DNA of 64,000 bases, from assembly GCA_018296165.2 (NCBI GenBank), contig JACKQL020000077.1, forward strand, positions 124,001 through 188,000, in the 5' to 3' direction. Source of the stretch: Termitomyces sp. T153 (lineage: Eukaryota; Basidiomycota; Agaricomycetes; Agaricales; Lyophyllaceae). The notes beneath the pieces are model-generated. The model searched no databases and was not told the origin of the DNA. It was given only the letters and a program-made list of their open reading frames with translations. Positions 10,039 to 20,091 of the stretch are shown piece by piece (position 1 is the stretch's first letter; each line of letters starts with the position of its first letter). Position numbers and translations under genes: made by a program.

Positions 10039-11400
10039 ATGTGGACTAAGTGTGAGGACTGCCAGGAGGCATTTGACCAATGCCAGGACCAGATAAGAGT
10101 AGATTCCATATATCATTGTTGTGAGTGCAATGGTCCCTTGTTTGATGATGTAGTGACTCAGTGTGACAGAGTTGTCTATAGCAATGGCAGGCATGTCTGG
10201 GTCTTCCTAACCAGCTCTGGTGTTGTTAGTGCATTCCTCCAGGCTAAGCTTAGGGGCAGGGATGGTACAGGTGATTCCAGAGTTGCAGAGAGTGGTGCAG
10301 ACAGAGGTGATGCTGGAGCAAGTTATAGAGGTGATGTCAGAACAATTTGTAGAGGTAGTTGGGCAGGTGTGAGGCCCTCCAAATTTGGAGTGGTGCCTGA
10401 CAGAGGCCCCAGTAAGTTCTTAAAAGTACCATGATTTGCATTTCCACTGAGACACTTACTTAGTGTAAGCACTATGCTTGGCATGAGGAGCAGTGCAAAT
10501 TTGAGGTGCTAGTGCTGGGGTTCCACTGGAACTCATCTGTTTGTTTCTTATGCCATACAAGGCATAAGAAATGCTCAGTCACATGGGGTTAGCATGCAGC
10601 TTGCATGGTTGCAGAGCAGGGGTGGAACTTTGTGTGGATAATAAAGCAGATGGGCAAGGAGTGCAGGGATAAGGTGTTGAGTGAGGGGTCTGAGGTGGAG
10701 GGTGGAGGAACCAGGGGGTAACCCACAGTGAAGGTGGGGCCTCTGTGGGGTGGGTAGAGGAAGGGAGCTCTGGCAGTGCATGACAAGTGTAAGTGGAGAG
10801 TGTCCCCATTGTCAAAGGCTGGGCCTAGCAAAAGGCCTCAGGGTGAAGAGCCAATGGCAGGTCCTCCAGGACCACATATGTACTCTCCCAGCCCAGAAGC
10901 TGTAGTGGAGCAGTCCACAGGAATGTTTGGGTTGATTCACAAGGCCCTTTTGTGTTGTCAGGGGGAAGGGCTGAGAGGGCTGCTAGTAACTTGCAAGGTG
11001 GAGGTCCAGAGGATTGAAGAGAACTGAGACATGATGCAGAGGAATTGAGATGCAGTGTGGAGAGATAGGAACATGGCATGGTGGGACCAGGAGATTACTA
11101 TGTGGACAGTCATAGAGCAGATTCTGGAGGTTCAGGCATTGAGGGAGCAGTTGGTTCAGCTGGAGGCACAAATTGTGGAGGAGGTAGAGGAGTAACTGGA
11201 GCAGCTAGAAATGTGGGCAGAGCATGGGGGTGAGGGGGTGCATGAAGTAGCAGAGGTGGAAGTGCTCCAAGTGGTGGTGGTGGGTGGAAGGAGGCAAGAG
11301 GAGTGTCTTGCTAATGAGGTGGCCTCAAAGTGGAGAAGTACTCTGTGTAAGTTCTTTGTTCCCTCTTGTTCTGACCAGACTGAGGTCACCTAGCAGATTG
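10039..11400 (+). pseudogene. Antisense cysteine-motif/coiled-coil ORF of family A (copy 2)
   Basis: Plus-strand remnants on the strand opposite to the carrying element. The N-terminal segment has CEDC and CCEC motifs (10,039-10,434). At 10,542-10,577 there is CFLCHTRHKKCS, a CX2CX6C pattern reminiscent of half a fungal Zn2Cys6 cluster. Then follow GPSKRPQGEEP (matching GPSKRLHGCKP of copy 1), a charged coiled coil (LREQLVQLEAQIVEEVEE) and RRQEECLANEVASKW (matching RRREDWLANKDASGC). Segment order and spacing agree with the ORF at 4,076-2,701. Several stops, mostly of the CGA-to-TGA type, interrupt it. Function unknown. Confidence 0.55.
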
Positions 11401-11711
11401 GATCCAGGAACATTGGATCATCCTTAATGGGGCATTGGCTGCCCTTGCATCAGTTCAAGATGGGCTAACATAAATGCATGGGGACCTCCAGAGCTGGGGC
11501 AAGAGATGGGGCAGATGGGGAGGTTGTTAGTGGGGCATTGACAATGAAATGCTATAGACCCCAAGTCATGGTGGGAGGTAACTATGGACATGGAAGAGCT
11601 TCTGCTAGGCCAACCAGAGACTCTGGCCTTAGTAGGATCTCAAATGGAGGTGTACTTGGTCAGAGGGATGGCACAGAGGATCCTGGAGGAGAGGGAGAGG
11701 GAGAAGGAGAG

Positions 11712-11828
11712 TAGAGTGTGAGGTGGGTTCTGGACTTTGTCTTCTTGCTTTTCTTGGAGAGAGGGAGATTAGAGTGTGAGGAGGGTTCTAGACTTTGTCT
11801 CCTTGCTCCTCTTGAACCTGTGTTGCTC
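11712..11828. repeat. Two-copy 58-bp tandem repeat
   Basis: TAGAGTGTGAGG recurs at 11,712 and 11,770. The 58-bp units continue GGTTCT(G/A)GACTTTGTCT(T/C)CTTGCT and differ by a few transitions. It follows a short GA-rich tract. No function is apparent. Confidence 0.75.
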
Positions 11829-11934
11829 ACTTGTAGCATCCTGTACTTGTAATCTGTATAATTGAGTTGGTTTCTTGTGCAGCTGGTGTAAAAAGAAAGC
11901 TTTTTAGAACTTGTACAAGGAAAAGGAATAAAGC

Positions 11935-12010
11935 ACATATAGAGTTCCTGGTGGGAGTTGAACCTCTAATGAATTTAGAAACAGGGGTTATGCCCACTAG
12001 TTCCATCTGT
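11935..12010 (-). other. tRNA-like / possible SINE pol III promoter
   Basis: On the minus strand TGGAACTAGTGGGC resembles a pol III A box. GGTTCAACTCC, a perfect B box and T-loop consensus, follows at a distance of about 37 nt, which is normal for a tRNA. The stems pair poorly, so it is not a functional tRNA. It may be a decayed tRNA or the head of a SINE; the downstream body is unknown. The match could also be chance. Confidence 0.35.
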
Positions 12011-12079
12011 ATCAGCTAGTCCTGAGAGTCCCAGAGCTTAGTAGAATGTCATTGATAGAGACTCCAGAGCTTAGCAGGG

Positions 12080-13280
12080 TTGCTGGAGGGTTTTTTTAGA
12101 GCTCCCAGGTGTTGTTTTTGGGTCCATATTCCTTCTCAGAAACTAGGCAGTGGGTTTGCTCACAGAGAAGGCAGGAGTCAGGTGTATGTTCCTTGTAGTG
12201 GGGCCTGTCTTCAGCTTTGGCAGGCAGGAGTTGGCTGGATTGTTGTCTGGGGAAGAGAGTATAGAGTGTGTTTTTTGAGGGGGCAGACAGGAAAGGTGGG
12301 ATGGGAGCCTTCTAGGCTTGAAGGTGGAGTTGAGTTTGTAGGTGCAAGTGAAGACATCTTAGAGCATTCTATAGGGGCCAAGTTGATTGGGTTTGGCTTG
12401 ATAGAGGGTTTCCAGGGTTGGAGTTGCACCAATTGAGCCCACCAGGGCTCTAGGAGCCTAGTCAGGGTGGGGTCATGTTGGGCATTGGAGTGCATGGATC
12501 AGGCTGAGTTGATGGTGTTATGTTGTTCCAGAGAGGCTGACAGAGAGGGCAGAGGCCTTTTGCAATGGGGTAGGAATTATCCTTGAAGGATGGAGTGTGC
12601 TGGAGTTAGTAGTCTCTATTGGCATAAAAGGGAGAGGACTCTGGTGGCAGAGTGGAGAGTGTTGCTGTAGGTAGCCTCTGGGAAGAGGAGTTCTGCATGA
12701 CAGTCATTCTATAAATAGTGAACATAGGGGCAGAAATACTTTTCCAATGTCTGGTTTACTCTGTCTTGTAGTTCATTGATCTCTGAGTGGCAGGCAGTGT
12801 AGGAGGTGGTCAAGAGATTGATTTTGAGGGTCTTGCAAGTGACTGGCCAAACTAGAGAGCAGATAGGGGGTTATGGTTGGAGCTGATGTTGTCCAGAGGC
12901 CTGTGCTTCAAAGGAGATGTGTCTGGGCAATTGTTTGGTGAACTCTGGAGTGTTGTTGACAGTGCAGCAGGGGTTTAGGAGCACTTATTTTAGGTGAATC
13001 TCTGGACTTAGAAATTCTGATGATATGGTGCATCAAAATTGTGGGTCAGGAGCAGTGGCCAGTGGGGAGGGGTTTCAGCATGTGCATAATGTCCTTCTTT
13101 ACTCCTGGCCAAAGGTAAGTGCAGAAATGAGCTGGAGAGTCTTACATGTTTCTACTATCCCCAGAGCTTGTGATTGGGGTGTTGCTAGAGTATATTAAAG
13201 CAAATGGGTTAGGGGTCCAAGCATAGCTTGATCCTTACTGGAGTAGAATTAGTAGCCTAGAGGCAGCAGAGAGAGTTGCT
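12080..13280 (-). pseudogene. Integrase remnant (old family A copy)
   Basis: The minus strand aligns block by block with the integrase region of the better copy at 38,000-39,260. Examples are the LKKH segment before the chromodomain (LLKKHAPDP there, PLKKHTLYS here) and blocks such as CATTCTATAAATAGTGAACAT against CATTCTGTAAATAGTTAATGT on the plus strand. Frames are broken throughout and CpG is nearly absent. Confidence 0.65.
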
Positions 13281-13303
13281 GGGTTACTAGTTCATTTTTT
13301 AAA

Positions 13304-13869
13304 GTTGTTTTTGAGAGTTGTGCTAAGTGGAAAAGGGGGTCCAGAGGTAGGTTTATTCTTTTCAGAGTGGAGCCAGTGGTCCAAGGATAGCATGAGGAGT
13401 GAGTCAATTGCTGGCCTAGTGACAGAGTTGTTTTTGGGCATTGTGGAGTGGGGAAGGGGTCCAGAGGTGCATTTTATAGATTTGTCTTCTCTAGAGAAGG
13501 AGCAAGGGGTCCAGAGTTAGTATGAGGGGCTAGTTGGCTGCCAGCTTGTCAGTGAAGCTGTCTTTGGAGGTTGTATTAAGTGAGGAAGGAGTCTGGTAGT
13601 GCATTTTGTAAGTTAGTCTTCTCCAGAGATGGAGCCAGTGGTCCAGGAGTAGCATGAGGAGCTGGTCAGTTGCTAGCTTGTCAATTAAGTTGTCTTCAGA
13701 AGTTCTGCTGAGTGGGGGAAGGAGTTCAGAAGTGCATTTTGTTGGCTTGTCCTTTTCAGAGCAGGAACCAGAGGCCTCAAGACAGCATACAGGGTTGGTT
13801 GAGGATTGGACTGTTGGCAAGGTTGTTTCAGGAGTTGTGCTGGGTGGAGAGGGAGTCCAGATTGGTGGA
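13304..13869 (-). repeat. About five tandem units of 123-133 bp in the pol linker
   Basis: Units start near 13,304, 13,427, 13,557, 13,689 and 13,822 (spacings 123, 130, 132 and 133). Each begins GTTGT(T/C)TT or a close variant and contains GGGGTCCAGAGGTGCATTTT-like and CAGTGGTCC...AGCATGAGGAG-like blocks. The 37,942-47,007 copy has one such unit in the same place, between RNase H and integrase (about 39,100-39,260). So a single linker segment was amplified in this copy. Confidence 0.75.
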
Positions 13870-14069
13870 GAGTTCCTTCTTTATTCAAATCAGCATGACA
13901 TATAAATGCTTAAGGGGGATTACCACTGGATGTTGGAATGTATTCTACTCAGCCTATAAGGACTTCTTTGGGTACACATTGGGCCTTTGAGTGAGGGTGT
14001 TGACCAGGGTGGTAGTGGATGGTGAAGGTGTATTTGGAGAGGGTTTTGGGCTAGTAAGCTGGTGGGTGG

Positions 14070-15207
14070 TGTCAGGTTCTGCTGACTATGGGGGCTCAGC
14101 TGCACTAGACAAGTACTTACTAGGTGGATGTGACATCCTGCACTGATAACTTGCCATTTGGGAAAGGTCTGGACTTCAGATACTTGTGAGAATAAGCAAG
14201 GGGAAGCAGTCTGAACAAGTCCAGGGTGGTTCAGGAAAGTCTAAAACAAGGTACAGGGAAAGTTTGGACTTAAAGAGTTGTCAGGCACAAGTCCAGGAGT
14301 GAGTATTGGAAGTGTGGGGCAAACAGAGGCTACACAAGTGATAGGAGCAGGGCCAGAGTTTGATAGGGAATCAATTGATGTTGATGGGTCTCAGGGCCAA
14401 GCAAATAGCAAGGTCCAGAGTTGGTTTATAAACATTTGAGGTTTGTAATTGTAAGTGTGGGGTTTGTGATGGCATTAAGGTTTAAAGGACTTGAACACAA
14501 TAAAGAAAATGGAGTTGAACAAGACAAGATGGAGTTGAGGCAAGGTTGAGACAAGAATGAGAATAGATTCAAGCAGAGATATGAAACAATAACAAGACAA
14601 TAACAGAGATAGAGATGAGATAAAACTGAGAGACTGAGAGAAGGAAAAACATAACACAGAATACAAAACACAAGAGAGAAGCAATCAGAAATACATCATG
14701 TATAGTAATATCAAGACTAGAGTATGGGATGTTACTCTATGACTTATATACTGACTACTGGGACAGCTCCAGGGATAGTGGGTCTGGTGGCATGGCTTGT
14801 TGGAGTCATGTGGAGCTGACAAGTGTTAGTTGTGATCAAGGAGTGGGCTGCAGTGATATACTGATGGGATCATGATGGGATCAGTTGGGGACACAGGCTG
14901 TCCTGGAATCATTGTGATGCTCTAGAGCTGGTTGAGTAAGTCAGAATGACAAACTGGTGATGTACACTGGCATCAGGAACAGTGGGGGAGGGTCTCTGGG
15001 GCTCAGGAAAGGCAGGGGAAGCATTGAAGGCTGTGGGGAAGGCATTGGAGTTAGCCAGAGGGCTGTTGGGGTTTGCTAAAAAAGTGCCTGGAGTGGGTGC
15101 TGTGAGTGAACAAAAAGTTGGAGGAGTTGAAGAGGGAGTTGGGGGGAACTCTGGGGGAGCAAGGTGGCTGGGAACAAGGTCTGGGGTTCTAGGAGTGGGT
15201 TATGACA
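14070..15207 (-). mobile_element. Solo LTR, family A (TSD GGTGG)
   Basis: This 1,138-bp LTR reads on the plus strand TGTCAGGTTC ... TTATGACA. It is flanked by perfect 5-bp duplications GGTGG (14,065-14,069 and 15,208-15,212). No element interior is attached, so it is a solo LTR left by LTR-LTR recombination. The start-site block TAATATCAAGACT is at 14,706-14,718. It is CpG-poor and lies inside the older family A copy. Confidence 0.9.
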
Positions 15208-16297
15208 GGTGGCAGAGCTGTTTTTTGGTGATGGTGATGGCACTTCCAGAGTTGTTCTAGAATGTGGCAGACAGGAGGTCAGGCTGTTGTCTAAGTGCAT
15301 AATAACAAAACATTATTCATGTTATGGAAATTGCCATCTGTGAATACTGGAAAATGGTGGGGGAGCTGGTCATTCCAAAGAGCATTACTAGATACTTAAG
15401 GAGGTTATGGCAGATGTGGAAGGCAGTCTCCCATTCATGTTCTGGAGCAGTCTAGACATCATTGTAGCCAGAGCAGAGGTAGGCCTTGCCACTGCAGAGG
15501 TGGTTAATAAGATTTTTGATCAGAGAAAGAGGATACCAGTTTTTTTGAGGACTTTGTTGAGTCCCCAGTAGTGGGCACAGAGTTGGAGAGACCCATCTTT
15601 CCCCTAGGCAACAGGGCCAGAGCTCCAGCAGCAGAGATCAGAGTGTGTGACTTCTTGTTGAGCATGTCATTGGAGTAGTCTTTGAGGGTCTGGAGTTTGA
15701 TTTTTGACATGTTGTAAATTGTGCTGAGTGGGTGAGTTGCCTTCTTTGAGTTTGACTTTGTGATTTAAGATTAGTGTGGAAGGAGTGCTTTTGCACTTCC
15801 TTCAGATAGTACATCAGCAAATTTGTAGTACTTTAGGAGAACTACTTCATGTGGGATTTGTTTTTCTGTTGTTCCAATGGGGTAGTCCCTATGCATGGGT
15901 GTCCTTCTGGTGAGGCTAGAGTGATTTGTAGTTGCTAAGCAGGGATTTTGTCTTGTGAAATGTGTGTGATAGGGACAGTGCTGATAGTTTTAACATTGAG
16001 AGGTTTCCAGGTTTATGGGGTTGGGTGTTGGAGTTGCAGTGGTGGGGTCCAGAGTTGTAAGGTGGGGTCTGGAAATGTGGCAGCAGGGTCCAGAGCTGAT
16101 AAGTGAGGGTTCCATCTGGTAGAATACATGCAAAGGAGATGGTACCAATAATTTTGATGTTGAGTGCTTCCAGATTGATGGGGTTGGGTATCAGAATTGT
16201 GGCAGTGGAGTCCAGAGTTGTGGGATTGTAGTTTGGAGTTATAGCAGCAGAGTCTGAAGTTGTCAGTTCAGGGTATCTCAGGTCTTTATATCAATTC
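15208..16297 (-). pseudogene. RT fragment and protease-RT linker (old family A copy)
   Basis: Aligns with 40,200-41,020 of the better copy: the plus strand AGTCATTCC...GGCATCACTAGATACT there against GGTCATTCC...AGCATTACTAGATACT here. The RT palm with YLDD and most of RNase H are missing between 14,069 and 15,208. The linker block around 15,970-16,030 (acttg...ATTGAGAGGTTTCCAG, minus-coded) is repeated at about 16,150 and 18,990, a further local duplication. Confidence 0.65.
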
Positions 16298-16691
16298 TGT
16301 CACAACCCACTCCCAGACCTTCAGACTTCTCCCCAAGCCACCACACTCCTCCAGAGTCCCCATCAACACCTCAACTCACCCCAACCTTTGTTTACCTATG
16401 GCACCTGCTCTAGCTAGCTCCAGCACCTCCCTGACAAACCCAAATAGCCCCCTGGCAAACCCTGACACATTCCCTGTGGACCCTGTTGCTTCCCCTTCTC
16501 CTCCTGAGCCCCTGGACCCCTCTAACACTATTCCTGATCCTGGTATACATCACTAACTTGTCACTACAACTTACCTGACCAGCTCAGAACAACACAACAA
16601 CTCCAAAGCAGCCTGTATCCCCATCCATTCCCATCAACACATCACCATGGCCCACCAACTGATCAGAACCAGCACCTGTCAATCCTGTGTA

Positions 16692-18294
16692 CAGTGGCTC
16701 AAAAAACTGTTCCAATGTTTTATACTTTTTGAAAGATGACATTGGCATGAAGGATTGGAAGTATCCAAAATTTTGGTTAAATCATGTCAAATACTATGGC
16801 ATTGCAGCTACAAATTGCATCTTGGCTTATGTAATTGAAATCAAAACTGATGGAGTAATGGCCATTTTAAAATATTCACTCATTGGGACAGTTTTTTGAG
16901 CATCTTCAACTTTGCAGATTTATCCCTATTTTAGTCAGAAATAAAGAGTAAGTTGCATGTGGGAATATCAGCAGAGTCATGTTACCATGTTTGGGTATAT
17001 TTGGGAGTGGTTCAAGTTGGTTGAACCACATCTTGACCTTCAACTACCATCATGAAAGCTACTTCTCCTGCACAATGCTCTACTGTTGCTTCTCTCCTTG
17101 CTCAAGGGTATTCTCTGCATTGAATTGAGGCTAAAACTGGTCTAGAGAAGTCTACTATTAGGAGGATCAGTAGAGAGTTGGAGGTGGACAAGGAAACCCA
17201 TCCTAGAGGCTGTCCAGCTAAGCTTACTCAATGTGATAAACAGGCTATTGTTTGACAAATCTCAAGTGGGAGACTTGATACAGCTGTTCAGGCCACCAAT
17301 TTTATCAACAACATCAATTCCAATCCTGTCTCTCCTCATACTGTCCAGTATGTGCTGAAGGAGGAGGGGTATTGGTCTGCTACAAAGAGGAAAGTTCCTA
17401 TGCTCAAAGCTAGACATAGGCAACTATGACTTAAATGGGCTCAAGAGCATCAGAATTGGACTGTGGAGGACTGGAAAAGAGTGTTGTGGACTGATGAGAC
17501 AAAGATTAACAAGATTGGGTCAGATGGAAAGCAGTATGTGTGGAAGCTAAAAGGAGAAGGCTTTTCAAACCAAACTACTACACATCCTGTGAAACATGGA
17601 GGAGGAAATAATCTCATGGTATGGGGCTGTATGGGTTGGAATGGGGTAGGAAAGCTGGTAGAGGTGGTGGAAATCATGAATGCAGAGCAGTGCTGTGAAA
17701 TTTTGGAGGATGGAGCAAAGGAGAGCTTTGAAAAATTGGAGATAGAGGAGGGTGCCTGCTACTTTTAACAGGACAATGACTCCAAACACAACTCCAACAG
17801 GGCTAACAAGTGGTTTGAAGACAACATTTTTGAGTCCTCTGGTGGCCAGCCCAATCCCCTGATCTTAACTCTATTGAACACTTCTAGGAGTACCTCAAGA
17901 AGCAGCTTAGGCAGTATGAAACACCTCATGGTGTGCAGGAATTGTGGCAGAGGGTTGCAAAGGAGGGAAATGCAATACCAGCAGAGGTATGCCAAAGACT
18001 GATAGAAAGCATGCCTAGAAGGATTCAAGCAGTGATCAAGGCAAGTGGAGGACATACAAAGTACTAGATACCAAAATTAGAGACACCCAAAAAATTGTCC
18101 CAATGAGTGAGTATTTTAAAATGGCCATTACTCCATCAGTTTTGATTCAAATTACATAAGCTAGGATGCAATTTGTAGCTGCAATGCCATAGTATTTTAC
18201 ATGATTTAACCAGAATTTTATATACTTCCAATCTTTCATGCCAATGTCATCTTTCAAAAAGTATAAAACATTGGGACAGTTTTTTGAGTGACTG
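16692..18294 (+). mobile_element. Tc1/mariner DNA transposon with 209-bp inverted repeats
   Basis: 1,603-bp element flanked by TA dinucleotides (16,690-16,691 and 18,295-18,296). Terminal inverted repeats of 209 bp (16,692-16,900 and 18,086-18,294) start CAGTGGCTCAAAA and end, inverted, CAGTCACTCAAAA. Each repeat also ends on its inner side with an inverted copy of its own outer 20 bp (CATTGGGACAGTTTTTTGAG at 16,881-16,900). The transposase between them is broken. Confidence 0.9.
17052..18067 (+). pseudogene. Tc1-like DDE transposase, inactivated
   Basis: Starts at ATG 17,052 and runs to TAG at 18,065-18,067, about 338 codons, normal for the family. An N-terminal helix-turn-helix region (STIRRISRELEVD) is followed by the first catalytic Asp in LWTDETKI (17,490s), the second in QDNDSKH (17,770s), and the third acidic residue within SIEHF*EYLKKQL (about 17,870-17,900), fitting DD34E. 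At least six in-frame stops interrupt it, most explained by CGA-to-TGA (for example at 17,277 and 17,427) or TGG-to-TAG, and a frameshift precedes the last motif. It would have cut and pasted the element at TA sites. Confidence 0.85.
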
Positions 18295-18936
18295 TAGCTC
18301 TGACAAGGCCTGCTGTCAGACCTGCAGTCCCTGAAGGAGTTCCAGTAGCTAGTATATAAGTTGTAGAGGAGCATCTGCTACACTAGTCTTGATATTACTT
18401 ATTATTACTTGTTTCTTGTTATGTTTATCTCCATTACATTTCCCAGTCTTGTCTCTGTTTCTGTTTATCAACTTGTATCTCAATCTATTTCATTTTTGTC
18501 TTTGTCTTGTCTTGACTCTGTCTTGTGTCATCTGCTCCTATTTTCTGTACTGTTGCCTAAGTTCCTTTCAACTTTAAGTCTGTTATAAACTCCAATCATA
18601 CTTTTACAACCTCATACACTCATCAACCTTAATTGATCCCCCATAAATTTCTGGCCCCACTCCCATAACTTGCATGGCCTCCACTTGCTCCACAACATGT
18701 ATATTTGCCTCTGGACTTGTACTTGATGCACCTCCAAGCCCAACCCTTATTATACCTAGTCTTAGACTTCCCCAGACCACCCTAGACTTGTTCAGACCAC
18801 TTTTCCTAGCTTATCTTCACAAGTATCCAATGTCTGAACCTCCCTAGAGTGCCAGATTATAAGTACAGGATGTTGTGTCTGCCTAGTAAGAACTTGCCCA
18901 GTTTAGCTGAGCCCCCATGGTTGGCAGAACCTGACA

Positions 18937-20059
18937 GATTCTGTAGGAAGTCTGCAGAGTATGTTCAAGGGTAATTGGGGCAGAGGTTCATTTTCAATGT
19001 TAAGGGCTTCCAAATCAATGGGTTTGAGGGCTGGAGTGGTGGTAGTGGGGTCTGGAGTGATAGTGGTGGGGTTTGGAGTGGTGGTGCTGGGGTCTAGAGT
19101 TACCTGGAGTTGTTGGTCGGAGCTTTTTATTGATTCTAGGGGATGCTGGGGGGGAGTCTTTGGAGTGTGTTCAAGAGTAACCAGGGCAGAGGGGTGTTTT
19201 CCTTCCTTTCTGGATCATCCTTGAGGGTGGTGGGGATTTCAGTCACTCTGGAGCTGCTGGAGTCAGGTTGGGGATGTCAGAGTTTGAGGAGTTTGTTGAG
19301 GGTATTGCATGGAGGGTGAAACTGTTTGCTGACAGGGGTGCAGAAGTTTTGTTGTTGAGGAGAGGTTGGATGTGAGTGATTTTGCAGTCTTCAAATGGAG
19401 CTGAAGAGAGGGGGGGTCCAGGGGTGTCAGTAGTGTTTTCTGGGCCCTTGGGGTGGAGTGGGATGTTGGAGGGGATTGGTTCAGAGTTGGGTAGCTATCC
19501 TGATTGAGGTGGAGGGTGAGGCTGGGCCAGCAGGCTCAGGGATTGAGGGGGCAGAAATGTGTAGCTGGGTGGCTAGCAGTTGGAGGCCTCATTATTGTTT
19601 GTTGGCAAGAGTGACAGTTGCTTCTATCTAGCAGCAAGTGATTACTTCTGGCAGAGGTAGGATTTTTGTTAAAAAACTTGAGGAGGGTGAGGGTAGTGAG
19701 GTGCCACAGGAGTTGCTAAGCAATCAAGCAATCACCACCAGGGATTTGTTGATGAAGTTGTTAGTTGTGCCACAGTTGACCTTAGTAGGGGCAGAGCTGG
19801 TAAAGAAGGGGAGAGAAAAGCAGAGGAGGAGAGTGTATGAGAAGTGTAATGGGAGGTAGGCTGGAAGGATGTATGGAGAGAGAACCATTGTGTAGGGATG
19901 TGACCAGGGCAGAGAAGACATGAGTGTCTGATCTGTGACTTAATGTGCCTTTGCAATCAGGGCAAGACAGAACAGATTATAGTAGATTTCAGGTACTGGC
20001 CAATAATAAACATTAGTTGGATTTTTGGTGGGAGTGTATGCAAGGTTAATTGCAGACAT
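18937..20059 (-). pseudogene. Protease and gag remnant (old family A copy)
   Basis: Matches the 41,000-42,100 part of the better copy, for example the plus-strand block CA(G/A)GGATTTGTTGAT(G/A)AAGTTGTT at 19,739 and 41,930. It then jumps to the gag N-terminus near 20,000, skipping the domain with the zinc knuckle. The gag start codon would be at 20,059-20,057 (minus). Confidence 0.6.
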
Positions 20060-20078
20060 CAAGAATGGAGTAAGAGAG

Positions 20079-20091
20079 AGTCTTGATATTA
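20079..20091 (-). promoter_or_regulatory. Self-priming PBS (family A, old copy)
   Basis: Immediately inside the 5' LTR the minus strand reads TAATATCAAGACT, exactly complementary to AGTCTTGATATTA in the LTR (minus, 20,691-20,679). That block lies 31 nt after the TATA box (20,722-20,715, minus). Confidence 0.75.

Larger units (their letters stand above)
16298..18936 (+). mobile_element. Solo LTR, family A, split by a Tc1 element
   Basis: Plus-sense LTR TGTCACAACC ... GCAGAACCTGACA. Removing the Tc1 element and its TA duplication leaves 1,034 bp. Flanks are AATTC (16,293-16,297) and GATTC (18,937-18,941), a 4/5 match that fits a decayed 5-bp target duplication. The start-site block AGTCTTGATATTA is at 18,385-18,397. 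It interrupts the protease-RT linker of the older element. Confidence 0.8.

Noticed and set aside
16687..16899. 70-codon ORF at the left end of the Tc1 element, mirrored at 18,147-18,374
   Set aside because: Both are translations of the 209-bp terminal inverted repeats, not genes.
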